Shown piece by piece: positions 48,166-60,160 of a stretch of DNA of 64,000 nucleotides. Source of the DNA: Annona cherimola. Lineage: Eukaryota; Streptophyta; Magnoliopsida; Magnoliales; Annonaceae. Location: NCBI GenBank assembly GCA_030490835.1, contig CM059975.1:32644133-32708132 (forward strand), written 5' to 3'. Positions within the stretch are counted from its first letter, which is position 1, and every line of letters starts with the position of its first letter. A program made the position numbers and the translations under genes. The notes below the pieces were generated by a model. It had not been told where the DNA came from. It saw nothing but the letters and a program-made list of their open reading frames with translations, and searched no databases.

Positions 48166-49430
48166 ATGTTGTTGCCTATTTTTTCATAAGTGTACGGGTC
48201 ATACAAGTAATATATATAAATGAGTAGAGTATTGTTCCTATAAGAACTTGAACATTAAATATTCACTAATTACTAAAAACTAAAAATTAAAATTTAATTA
48301 GACGAATAGAAACTAAGATGTGTAAAGTGAAAGAGAAAAATATGAAAGAGCAAATTGAGAAAAGATAAGTTGGTGTGCACAAGAGTAGACTAAATGAGAA
48401 ACTCTTGCCGATGGATGAGTTAAGGGTTACAACTTCACTTGTTTATTCTCATGATTTTATTACGATTTCTTAATGTATTTTATTAATATGGGTTAATAGT
48501 CTAGGGCAATATTATTGATACTCCTCTTTCGATAGCTACATAAATCTAACCCATTAATTTTAATTTCCTATGTAAACCATGAAATTTTAAAGTAATAAGC
48601 AGCATTAATTACATCCCTAATATTGACTATACATGGCTAATAGATATTTCTATTCATATTAGCAAATCTAACACATCCCACGGGATAGCACAACCTCAGG
48701 ATCATGTATAGATCATGTGCTATTTAACTTTTAGTCCAATTTCATGTTATCGCTTTCAAGCATTACACAAAATTCCAAAATCAATCTATAAGGTGGCCAA
48801 TCTCATAAAAGCATTAAGAACAGGTTAAAAAATAATATAATATTAATAATATAAAATCAAAGGAAAACTATAATTTAATCATGGTTTAAAAATAAGATCC
48901 ATTAGTTTTTAGCCACGCATAATTACATTGGACTCAAGGCTAAAATAAAAATAAAAATTAATATCTATCTCAGATAAATAGAAAATCAAAAAATAAAAAA
49001 GAGAAGAAAAATCTACTCCTTTATGTTTCAATCTCTACTTCCACGCATGAAATCTCCAACCCGTTGCACGTCTCCACCTTTTATCCCTCTCTTTGGAATT
49101 CTGTGTTGTGTATTGTGTGCTGTCCCTTCCAAAAGCTGCCTATCACCCTTTTATATCTGTGATTTGCATAGAATGAAGGCATGTGCAACCTGTTTACGTT
49201 GCTTGGCCTCTGCGCATTCTAGCTGCTTCCGTGTGGACTGCGAATCAACATGTTTTTTTCATGAGTCCGGTTTCGGTGAAAACGTTTGTATTTGAAATGA
49301 ACGTGAAAATGCCTAATCTGTCGTCCATGAAAAACTTGCGGCTGAGATTTCAAGGGGCAAAAATGGTATGGACTGACATGTACACGCGTGTAGTTGTCGA
49401 CTTCAATCCCCGTTTCTCCCTTGAATGACG
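48166..49430 (-). repeat. Probable LTR-like repeat upstream of the ARM gene
   Basis: It begins TTGTTGCCTATTTTTTCATAAGTGTACGGGTCA. In reverse complement this is the GACC(C)GTGCACTTG.. motif that closes the three direct repeats at 53.6-60.2 kb. The right part (49020-49430) is less AT-rich and contains an open frame with no recognisable domain. Boundaries and family are uncertain. Confidence 0.3.
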
Positions 49431-49626
49431 AATCTTATGCATAGCTTCCTCGATGAATTCCAGATCGCAATTGAAACTCTCCAAGATCTGACGCACTGAA
49501 CCACCCTACGAGAAGAGAATCCTCGGAAATTCTTACGCCGTCGATTTCTACTGGTTCTTGCTGGAAGCCTGACGCGGTGCTGTCTCCGGCAGCTTGATCC
49601 CTGCATGCTGTGACCGATCGGTGCCT

Positions 49627-50184
49627 ATGGGGGAAGAAGCACCGGTGCTCTATACCTACATGGGCCGGCCGTACACGGGCGACGATTCCTCATCCTCCGC
49701 CTTCAGCGATTGCAACAGCGACCGATCCGGCGAGTTCTCTAGCACCTCCGCCCAGAACCGCCGCCTCTTCCTCGCCTTTGTCTCCGAGAACTCTTCTGAC
49801 GACCTCATCCGCCAGCTTGTGGCCGATCTAGACTCCTGCTCCATCGACTCCCAGCGCCAGGCCGCCCTCGAGCTCCGCCTCCTCGCCAAGAACAAGACAG
49901 AGAATCGCCTCAAAATCGCCCGCACCGGCGCCGTGAAGCCCCTCATTTCCCTTATCCAGTCCTCCGATCTCCAGCTCCAGGAGTACGGCGTCACGGCGAT
50001 CCTCAACATTTCCATATGCAGCGAGACCAAGGACCTGATCGTTGCCGCCGGCGCGATCAAGTCGCTTGTTAGAGCGCTTCGATCTGGGACTTCGACGGCA
50101 AAGGAGAACGCAGCGATCGCTCTGCTGCGGCTGGCGGAGATCATAGAGAATAAGACCCTGCGGCTGGCTGGATTGCGTGTATAG
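49627..50184 (+). CDS. ARM-repeat protein, U-box-4-like family, short and probably 3'-truncated
   Basis: The reading frame gives 185 residues from MGEEAPVLYTYMGRPY. A Met 11 codons upstream (49594) is in frame, but the family N-terminus (acidic start, VLYTYMGR, Ser-rich stretch, RRLFLA.V.ENSSDDLIRQLV) matches the later start. Two to three armadillo repeats follow (QAALELRLLAKNKTENRLKI, TGAVKPLISLIQSS, LQEYGVTAILNISIC, GAIKSLVRALRSGT, AKENAAIALLRLAEI). ARM repeats form a superhelix for protein binding; relatives without a U-box are thought to act as adaptors. Full-length relatives have about 350 residues with more repeats. Here the frame departs from the family right after ENK and stops 8 codons later. 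It is GC-rich, unlike its flanks. It may be a truncated copy, or exon 1 if the GT at about 50177 is a donor; no further ARM sequence is visible downstream. Confidence 0.75.
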   Translation: MGEEAPVLYTYMGRPYTGDDSSSSAFSDCNSDRSGEFSSTSAQNRRLFLAFVSENSSDDLIRQLVADLDSCSIDSQRQAALELRLLAKNKTENRLKIARTGAVKPLISLIQSSDLQLQEYGVTAILNISICSETKDLIVAAGAIKSLVRALRSGTSTAKENAAIALLRLAEIIENKTLRLAGLRV

Positions 50185-53100
50185 TATTATTTTTAAAATC
50201 CATAGTCTTTATGATTTCTGAAATCATGCTTTGATTGACCGAATTTCTGCCCAAATCATTTTGGGGACAAGGATGCACTTGGTTTCCATTCTCCGAATCC
50301 AGATCTATGATCTGATTTTCATGTTCTGCATGTTAGCGTCCCTACTTTTTTTTGTATTTGATTTTTCCAGCACATTGCTCATTTGAGTTTGTTTCATCTG
50401 AGTCATTTTGTTTCAAAAGAGATGGCAACGAGATTTGGTGAGCACCACAATGGGTAGCAAGTCCGCCGGATTTTATACGGCGATTATGGTTTTCTCTCGC
50501 CATCGTCAAGGATGGGTGTCTCGCATGGTGGAGGTAGCTTTGGCGAGGAAGATTGGATGAGTTTCTCACCGACAAGCATGCTTGTTCGATTGTGGAAGAA
50601 GACATTTGATATGGCGCACCGGCGATGTATAACAATCTGTGCATGTGCAGCCCACATATGATGTTGATTGATTTGCAATTTTGCTTTTATTTTTAATGAC
50701 CCAACAGACACTTGTTCTGGTGTCAATCATTTCTTAATTCACGCATGTTAAGCTATGTATATATGAGATACAAATTGTTTTGGATGTTTTTAATTTTTTT
50801 TATCAAGGGGAGGCTAAATAAAAGTGCGCAATTATGATATTCAGTGCTTAATGATTTTAGTACATTCCTCATTATCCATTAATTTATATTCTCATGTGCT
50901 GGATAAATTAGTATAATTATTCATAAATTAATCTTCTTGCATTATTATTATTATTATTATACAAATTTGATTATATTTATTTTTGAAAAAATGATATAGA
51001 TGTTGAATAAAATATGTGCAATTAATTTATTTGATACTTTATAATTTCGATAACACTAGTATCGAAAATAAAATTATTTATATGAAAAATAATTAAAGTC
51101 ACTTGTTAAATAATGTTCTCACGTGAACACTACACTATTTTTTTTTAGATAATTTTTTTGACATCAAAACATAGAGTTAAATTTTTTACATAGAATTTTT
51201 TAAAATAAATTTAAATATAGAATTCTTAAAATACAAATTGAAGCACAACTATAAAAGAAATTTAAAAACTTAATATTTTAAATAAGTATATAGAAAAGTT
51301 CACACTATTCATTTGAAGATATGATTTTTTTAAAATCATTATATGGAGAATGCTTGTATAATATATTTAGAATTTAAATTTTAAAAATTTTAGATGAAAA
51401 TTATTCTACAAAATTTCTAAATCTAAATATTAAATTAATTTGAAAAAGAACATTTCTATAGCAAAATTAAAACCGTAAATTTTACATTAAATACACGAAG
51501 AACATTTATATAATGTATTTAAATATATAAATCTCAAACTAATTATGTGGAGAATGATGCTATAAAAATTTTCTGAATTATTACAATAAATTTATCATCA
51601 CAAATTATAACTATTTTTGTGATAAATAATTTAAATTTAACATTACATAAAATTCTCACCTAACTTTTATAGAAATTATTTACCTTTTGAGGTAATGGTA
51701 CGAGGTGACAAATAAAATTTATGCCGTTAATTTGTTTTTTTGATTTATTTCATTTATTTACTTTTATTCCATTTTAAATTTGTGCTGTTAATTTATTTTT
51801 TGATTTATGTTTATTTATTTACTTTTATGTTGTTGTAAATTTTATATGATTTATACAAAAAAAAGTAAATAAATCAAAGTAAATCGTTTTTAATAAAAGT
51901 AAATCGTAAATGAATGAAAAAGTAAATAACGGGTGGTCTCAAAATTTATAATTTTTCTAGTAAACCAAAGTAAATCGTTTAAAATTTGTGCCGTTTTATT
52001 CTAAGTTCAATAGTACGAGATGACAAATTATCGTAAATCATAGGAGGCTCAAAAAAGGTGACAACGGTCATTTATTTACTTTTTGAGACCACCTATTACA
52101 AATTAAATTCCTCCTATGAGAAATAATAAAAATCAATGATACTTACAAATAATCACACAAGTATTATAGTATTTGTTCATTTTTTAGGCACAATATGGGG
52201 TTAAAAAAATAGTTGCATAATGAGTATGGGGACGGGTTTTATTCTGACTATGATTAATATAATTGCTTATTATAAAAATTTATAACATATACAAATTTCT
52301 ATCTTTCCAGTAAATAAAAGTGTAAATAATTATTATTGATTTATTAAATATATTAATTAGTTAAAAGATCCAATTATTGAATTTATTTAAAATTTAATAA
52401 AAATCTATATTTTATTATTTAATATTATTAGTATCTTTCGTATTACATTTACGGATAATATATTTCATATAAATTTTATGAACAATCTATAAAATTCATC
52501 AAATCCATTATATCAGTACATTACAAATTGATTACTCTATAAAATTCATAAATCATGTATATATTAATTTACGATTTTGCATAATTCTTGTAAAATCTGT
52601 ATTGTGTATCTAATTGGTGAACATGAAATGTCATCAATCTTATTTTAGCTGTTAAAACTGTATAACTGGTTTATCTTATCAAACGAATATGTATCAAAAT
52701 CATATAATCTATAAAACTCGTAAACTGTATAAAATTTATCAATTGCATATGCGTTGTATCCGTGATACTCGAATAACCTATAAAATTTATTTCATTGGAA
52801 AAATGAATACAAGATTATCAGTGGGACACATCATTCTCATAAATTTCATAAAAACTGTAAAAGCCGTAAAATCTGTAAAATCTATATCAACGGTCAAACA
52901 AGCTAAATTATATCAGTCGTTCAAATTTATTTCTTTAAATAAAATTATTCTTAATTTTATAATTTCAGTCCTACATTACATATTATAATTTGGAATGAAT
53001 ATCATTCAATTTAACGTTGGGGATCACTCATCATCTATAGTAATTTATTAAAATCATGTGAATAATCATAAAAATGCATGCACCTCAAAGTGTTATAATT

Positions 53101-53600
53101 TAATTCACCTACCCCTACTCACGGTTTACCCACATTTCTACTCTCATGCTATGAAATTACCTTTTTGCCCTCATTTGCATTTTATGCAAAAGTGCAAACG
53201 TTTGCATTTGAACCCGCCTCTTTTTTCATAGAAATATTGTTGAATTTGGTGCACTGAATTGCTGTAAGCAGCTTGAAAAAATCTAAGCCTCATGATTTGA
53301 ATGGCTAATAAATAGCACCTACTTTTATACTCTAGATTGCCACCTATAAATCTGAGCATCATGATGATGGTGGCCCATAATTCATTGCTTGGAATTAAAT
53401 GGATGGCTTCAATTTTTTCTAGATGGAGTATGTAATTTTTGCCGTCCATTGTTGAAATTTTTTTATTTTCTCTGGCCATTAATATCTATGATGGTGGACG
53501 GCATGGACTTCTCTCCTTGAGCTTTGATGCTGAATTTTGATGCTGAAGTTTTAACAGATTAATTAGGTTGTGATGGCCCACTTCTTGTCATTTGCATTAA
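50185..53600. other. AT-rich intergenic DNA with irregular repeats
   Basis: No ARM continuation or other gene was seen. Inverted words (AAGTAAATAAATCA / TGATTTATTTACTTT, GGTGGTCTC / GAGACCACC) occur at 51680-52095, suggesting a decayed foldback element. At 52480-52870 the words CATAAATTT, CTGTAAAA and CTATAAAA recur irregularly, like a degenerate minisatellite. Confidence 0.4.
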
Positions 53601-53639
53601 AATGTTAATATTACTTTTGCTCAAATGAACGTGATAAGC

Positions 53640-54830
53640 TAAAAAATATTCTAAAATCATTCAAGCCTATCTTAACTCTGCTACAATTTAAATAATTTAA
53701 ATTTCCTGCCAAAATATTAAAAGAATCATTTAAATAAATATCTAATACCCAAAAATTATTAAAACATGTTTTAAAATAATTTTACATTAAACTCAATTAA
53801 TTACTCACCAAATTGCTTCAAAATATACACAAAATATGTTATTAGTTACCAACTATCAGATGCGTAATTTCATGTGCGATTTAGACTATATGCGCAAGTA
53901 TTACCTAGATCCCTATATAAACACTTGTTTAAACTTCCCAAGGCATCTTAGAACCACTTTGGAGATAAGGATAAGGTCTAAGAATGAGAAAAGACATAGA
54001 GCACGAGACAAAGAGTGAAGTAGTGAGTTGCTTGGAGTTGTCAAGACACTGTTGAAGCTTTCATACCAATAAGCTTTCTTTTGTTTTTTTTTATTATATT
54101 GTCTTGTTTGTGATGAGTTTGAAATATAATTTTATTTTTAGCATAAACGTGCTTGGTTAAATCCTTAATTTAAGGATTAGGATATAACATGCGTACAATG
54201 TAGTAAATATTATGATTTTGATTTATTTATGAAAGACATTGTATGTTAATTTAATATTTGCTTCGTGTTAAGACTTACACTTTTGCAATGATTTCCACAT
54301 ATTAGTTAAAGGAACTAAAAGGTAGAAGTCTAATATACGACAATCAAGATATTAAACCTGAAAATCTAAGAACACGTGAATAGTCATGATGACCTTGAGA
54401 AATTTCAAAAATTAATATAAAACTTAATGAATTCTAATTAACTTAACTCATGAGAATATGTGGCTAAGAAGATTAGGATCATATCTTACAGGTTTTGAGA
54501 GAATGTGCAAGAATAATGTAGGATTAGTTCTCCTTTAATATATAATATTTAGATGAAGTAAGCATTTCATGTTTCTGTTGCAAAAGATGTATATGGAAAA
54601 CCCTAGACTCTAAGTACTCTATCTTGTGATTTCTAATCTTCATTCTACGTTATCAAGACTCTTTTTCTTTCTTGTTATTCCTTTCTTTTTATCATTTTTT
54701 CCTCAAATGATATTGATATAAGTATTTAAATCCAATATCTTGAATCCAAAATTACCTGTAAGATTAATATTTTAAATACTACAATTTACAACCCGTGCAC
54801 TTTCGAAGAAAACCAAACACAAAGCCAAAA
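53640..54830 (+). repeat. LTR-like repeat, copy R1
   Basis: Contains a TATA-like CCCTATATAAACACTTG (about 53912). It then shares ordered blocks with R2 and R3: GAGTTGCTTG, CCAATAAGCTTTCTTTT, TAGGATATAACATG, GGTAGAAGTCTAATATACGA, AATCAAGATATTAAACCTGA, CATGATGACCTTGA, TTAGTTCTCCTTTAATA and ACTACAATTTACAACCCGTGCACTT. The last block resembles the closing segment of plant Ty3/gypsy LTRs. No internal coding region lies beside it, so a solo LTR is likely. The left boundary is approximate. Confidence 0.5.
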
Positions 54831-54836
54831 AAGTTA

Positions 54837-55128
54837 AGGCATGTTTGTTTTTAACCAAAGTTTTTCCAAATAAAACTTTTTAATATAAAACTTTTCGCTC
54901 TTTATAGCTAACCTATTTTTTAATTATTTCTTCATATCTTTTTATACAACTACTCAAATTTTTAATTATTTCTACATAATTACCTATATAACTAACTTAT
55001 CTATTTTAACTTTATTCCTTTCGCTTTTCGTTATTTTTTTTATTATATCACATTATTTTTTACCAATTCAAAAAATTTCAAATAAAAAACTTTTCATCCA
55101 AAAGTTTTATCACTTTCCAAACACACCC
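54837..55128 (+). mobile_element. Tourist-like MITE with TTA target duplication
   Basis: 292 bp, beginning AGGCATGTTTG and ending CACTTTCCAAACACACCC. TTA flanks both sides (54834-54836, 55129-55131), the canonical Harbinger/Tourist target. It is the reverse-orientation relative of the RidA intron-3 copy: its right end, inverted, matches that copy's left end (GGGTGTGTTTGGAAAGTG). Confidence 0.82.
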
Positions 55129-55369
55129 TTACTTTTCTTTTTTTATTTGATAAAATCATTAATCTAGATGTATTCAAATTATAAATCAAAATTTACCATT
55201 TTTGGATATATGTATATAACTTTTAAAATTTTTAAATATATGTATATTTTAGTAACATATTATTAGATAATATTGAAAAATTCATAATCACACATAGTAC
55301 GCTGATTTCTATTCTTTTGTTTGAAATGTACTTTCACGATTAATATTCAGTTTTTCCTATACTTTTTTA

Positions 55370-57780
55370 TTACAAATTCGGTATCTCATTAAAAAATCAT
55401 GCCTCCTAAACTGATGGAAAGGAGAGAAATAATTCAATGATACATCCCTGTGGCCTTCTTCACTATACAAGGTCATACTCTAAACTAGTGGATGCTAATT
55501 TAGCGAAGGAGTGAGTAGTTTGCTTCTCATTGCAAGGAATATGATGAAAATTACGTTATTAAACCACAAGCTACTAGTTTGGATATCTTTAACTAAGAAG
55601 TCTAAACCAGGTTGAGGACAATGTTTTTTGTGAGAAAGTTAATAAGTAATAAAGAATCTCTTTCTACCTCACCTCTCTTGTATTATAATTTGATAGCCCA
55701 TTTAATACCAAAAACATCGTCATGACCTCCATAATAAGCATTTTAGCTATACTTCTTGAAAACTATCTTCTAATTGCAATACAATCTCGTAAGGTATCTA
55801 ATTATCGCTTCATAATCCATTGCTTCTTTGCTTAATCTTCATCTAACATCCACATTTATCTTAACTTTTTCTTCCTTTTAATATTTACAAAGGCATAAGA
55901 CATCCACTGCCACATCTCTTTTTAGCAAAATAGTTTTTGTAGAGAGCGAATTTGTAATCATTCTTTAACCAAAAAATCTAGATTTTTCTTCATATTTTTA
56001 ATTTTTAAATGGTTCATAAGGTCTTGGTGAAGAGAGTTCACATGGTCTACTGACCATTCTTTCTTTCTGCAATCTCTCCTTATGAGCAAATTGTACGCGT
56101 ATTCTACTTTTGAACTCCATTAGCTTCCAAATTCTAGTAAAAGTGATCTTCTTCATTTGCTTGCAATGGTATATTCTGAATTAGTCTTTATTCATTTTCT
56201 CCAACTATTATTTTTATATCAAACTCTTTCCTTATTCTTCTCCCAATTATAAATTGAGCAACTAGAGCATTATCATTGCTATTTGTAGGTAGAGGACCAA
56301 TCTTGTGCATGATTTGAGCAAAACATATGTCCTAAAAGAAGCTTGTTTGCTGTCGACTTTCAATCTACCATTTGCATCCTAGTTTCAACAAGATCCTAGC
56401 TTTGGAGATACTTTTCTAGGTATAAAAGTTCACCTCTTTCCCGACAATCAAAGAAATTCATTCGAAAAATATCTTGATTGAAAGACCTTATAATGAAGGG
56501 ATTAAAGATTGGTAACCTGTCTCTACGCCTATTGAACTAGTAACACCAAATTGAAAGTATTAAATCATGAAAACCAATACCACTATCTTCTTTGGACAAG
56601 AACATTTTTTTTGAGACTTGGTTCATTTTGTACCTTCTATTCTTTTTTCCCCACTAAAATATGCTTAATATAGCATTAATGTCTTCACATAAGAACTAGG
56701 TTAGAAATAATCTCATTACGTAATGAAGAATAGCTTAGACAACTATTTTTATCAACACCTTCCCTTAAAAGAGAGTAATTTTGATTGTCACTCCTAAATT
56801 CTTTTTCATATCTCCTCTTTATTACTTTCAATGGCCCTCGCACTAGATGTATCAACCTATTATGGCAATCCTACATAAGTGTAAATTAGTTTATTTTCAA
56901 AGCCAATCAGTTCTTTAATCTCTCCTCAAACACTTTGTCTTATAACTTTGCTAAAGAATATGGCTATTTTCTCTATATTCACTTTCTTCCAAGCATTCTC
57001 CTTATAATTAAAAAATAAACTTATTTTTAAGAATCTTTTCCTGCTTTGCTTTATGAATAATAGCACATCATCAGCGAAGAATAGATTTGAGATTTAAAAA
57101 CCATTACTACTTTTCTTAATTCTTTTTAACTTCGCTTCTTCAGTTGCTTCTGCAATTAAGATCGAGAAACCTTATGCATAAATAAGAAATGGATATGAAG
57201 ACAAAGAGTCACCTTGCCTTAAACCCCTGCTTAGAGTAAAGGCCTTAAATTTCACTCCCTTATTGAAATCCTATAATTTATAATACATAGGTGGCTATAT
57301 ATCCATCTAATTCATATTTCACTAAAATTTATTTGTCATATCACCTTACAAAGGTAATTTCATTCCATACAGCCATAAACCTTTCATATGTTAAGCTTAA
57401 TACCGATTTCTTCAATTTCCCCCTCTTCCTACTCCTTAGAATATGGATGATAATATGTTGTTGATAATTAATCTTCCTAAGACAAAAAAGCACTTTGTTG
57501 GTTATAGATACTTGTGGATAGGTAACTCTTTTGTTTATTAGCAAGAATTTCACCAAGATTTTTTATAGGACATTATAGAGCCTAATGAGGCAAAAATTAA
57601 TAAATTTTCTCATTACCTTTTTCTTCGATATTAGGAAAATGGTGGTAGAATTAATGCATTTAAGTTGCTTATTTTGATGTCCTGCTACATTTGTCTTTAT
57701 AAACCACTTATAGGAACTGAAGATATCTTCTACTACTTTTACTCAGTGTTGTTAACAAAATCCTAGAGACATGCAGTTAG
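55370..57780 (-). pseudogene. LINE-D: ancient L1-type ORF2 remnant
   Basis: Translating the minus strand recovers RT motifs in broken frames: IKLN..KVYGCMEW (from IKLDMSKAYDRVEW) near 57370, SRGLRQGDSLSSYPFLI near 57200-57235 and the catalytic FFADDVLLF near 57065-57085. RNase H-like sequence follows toward 55440. There are many stops and deletions, so it is older than LINE-A to C. ORF1 and the endonuclease were not found. The 5' side is cut off near 57780 where repeat R2 begins. Confidence 0.75.
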
Positions 57781-57789
57781 ATCTTTAGG

Positions 57790-58700
57790 CATGTCTTAAG
57801 ACATCTGGGAGAATGTCCTGGGAGCTTGGGTTGAGGTCTGAAGAGCGAGAGAAGGCGTAGAACACGAGACAAGAGGAGAGGGGGCGAGTTGCTTGAGGCT
57901 GTTGACACACCATCGAGGCTTCAAACTAATAAGCTTTTTTATCTCTTTTCCTTTTAATTGCCTTGTTTAAGATGGATTTGAATTTAAATTTTATTTTGGA
58001 CTTAAACATACTCGGCTAAGCCCTAAATCTAGGATTTAGGATGTAACATGTGTATAATGTAGCTTGGTGTGTGGTTTTAATGGTGGATATTGTTGTTAAT
58101 TTAATATCTTATGATTTTAATATTTGCTCTATACATAGACCCGTACTTCGGCATGATTTTATATATATTAGGTGATGGAACCGAGAGGTAGAAATCTAAT
58201 ATACGAAAATCAAGATATTAAACCTGAAAATCTAAGACCATGAAAATAGGCATGATGACCTTGAGGAATTCCATGAACAAGCCACAGAACTTAATAGGTC
58301 ATAATTAACTTAATCCCATGAAAATAATTGGTTAAGAAAATTATGGTACGTGTTGTAGATTTCGAGAGAAGATGCAAGGATAAATTAGGATTTGTTCTCC
58401 TTTAATAAATAATATCCGGATTAAATAATTATACCACTACCCATTGCAAAAGTCGCATGTGAAACCTTAGACCTTAGGTACTCGCATTCTTATTTTTTAC
58501 TACTTGTTCTAGTTTTCAATTTTATTTTCTCTTCCCGCTTTTTCATTTTTATTCCAGTTTATTTACTATATTCTCTTCATATCAGACAAGAAAGAGTTTA
58601 AAAGCAAAGTTTATAGTCCCAAATTTCCTGTGGATCGATCATTTATATACTACAATCTACGACCTGTGCACTTGTGGTGAAATTGCGAACAATTAACCAA
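57790..58700 (+). repeat. LTR-like repeat, copy R2
   Basis: Same order of blocks as R1: ACACGAGACAA, GAGTTGCTTGAGG, CTAATAAGCTTTTTTATC, AGGATTTAGGATGTAACATG, GAGGTAGAAATCTAATATACGA, AATCAAGATATTAAACCTGA, CATGATGACCTTGAGGAATTCC and CTACAATCTACGACCTGTGCACTTGTGG. It is preceded by CCTGTGGATCGATC. No target duplication was identified. Confidence 0.5.
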
Positions 58701-59259
58701 TTTCTCAAATAATCAAAATATTAAAACAAAATTCCTCAAATAATAGTAGGTGACGATTGAACAACCATGGTCTCCCCTTCAATATCAAGTTTGCCTTTTT
58801 GTATTAGAAACTGATCATATACAAGTTCTCATCTAAATCAAGCAAAGAATATTCATGTTTTATTTTTCACAATTCCCATAATGTAGCTTTGAAGATCACT
58901 TTGTTATAACTTGTTCGATTTTTATACCTTATATTTTTAATGATTTTTGGATGAGAATTTAGATGAATATAATGCCTTAAACCGAATATTGATTAATTTG
59001 GCTTAGTTATGTGCAAGTACTCACGATTAAATGCTATTTGTGCAAAATATGAGAATTTAATGCAAAATCGATATAAAGATAGTGATTTAAGATGCAAAAA
59101 TGAAAACAGGAGTTCTAAAATGAAATTAAGATGCAATTTTAAATCAAAACAATGTAGAAAACATTGTAAAATGTATCGGGGAAGTTATGACACGGTTCAG
59201 AAAATGTCAGGGGAAAACAATTGTAAAATTTAAAAGAAAATAAGGAGTTTAGAGTGTCA

Positions 59260-60160
59260 CATAGTTAGAAAATTTTAAGAAATATCTAATAAACACTTGT
59301 TATACACGTCCTACAAATAAACTCAACAACACAAGCAAAGAAACAAGGTAGCATGTTACTGGGAGTGTTTAAGACACTATTCAAGATTCCAAACCAATAA
59401 ACTTTCTTTTCTTCTTTTTTTTGGATTTAATTATCTTATTTTTTTATTAACTTTGAATACGATATTATTTTTTTAGATTTGATTATAAACATGTTAGGCT
59501 AAGCACATAATTTAGGATTTAGGATATATTATGTGAACTACGTAAATGGTGTTGTGGTTTTGCTTTATTTATGAAAGATATTAGATGTTAATTTAATATA
59601 TTCTGCTCTTAATTCTTGTTTTGTATATGGGCCCACACTATGACATAATTTTATATATAGGTGATAGAAGTGAATGATAAAAATCTAATATACGATAATC
59701 AAGATGTTAAACCTGAACTAGACCATAAGAATAGACATGATGACCTTGAAGTATTCTATGAACTACCATAGAACTTAATGGATTCTAATTAACTTAATCT
59801 CTTGAGAATATGTGATTAAGAAGATTAGGGTATACCTTATATGTCTTAAGAGAGGGTACAAGGTTAATTTAGGATTTGTTCTCTTTTAACAAGTTATATC
59901 TAGATTAAATGAGAATAGCACATATCCGTTGTAGACTCTGCATGTAAAACTCTCATTTTTTGATTCCTTATTACTTGTTTTACGTTTTCAAGATTTTCTT
60001 TTCATCTTGCTATTGCTTTCCTTACTCTTATCTTATTCTTTCAATATTTGACATAAGCATTTAAAATCAATATCTGAAATTCCAAATTTACTATGGGATC
60101 GATTTTACTAAATACTACAATCTACAACCTGTGCACTTGCAGAGAGAACTGAACATTCAA
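59260..60160 (+). repeat. LTR-like repeat, copy R3
   Basis: Same block order: AACACTTGTTATACACG, CCAATAAACTTTCTTTT, TTTAGGATTTAGGATATATTATG, AAAATCTAATATACGATAATCAAGATGTTAAACC, CATGATGACCTTGAAG, GGATTTGTTCTC and CTACAATCTACAACCTGTGCACTTGC. Same orientation as R1 and R2, and about the same length. Ends are approximate. Confidence 0.5.

Noticed and set aside
49023..49295. Cys-rich 90-codon open frame upstream of the ARM gene, possible secreted peptide
   Set aside because: No clear signal peptide or conserved cysteine spacing could be defined, and it sits within a probable LTR-like repeat.
52480..52870. Irregular recurring CATAAATTT/CTGTAAAA words as a possible CRISPR-like or satellite array
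   Set aside because: Spacing and units are irregular, there are no conserved repeats of fixed length, and plant nuclear DNA does not carry CRISPR arrays.
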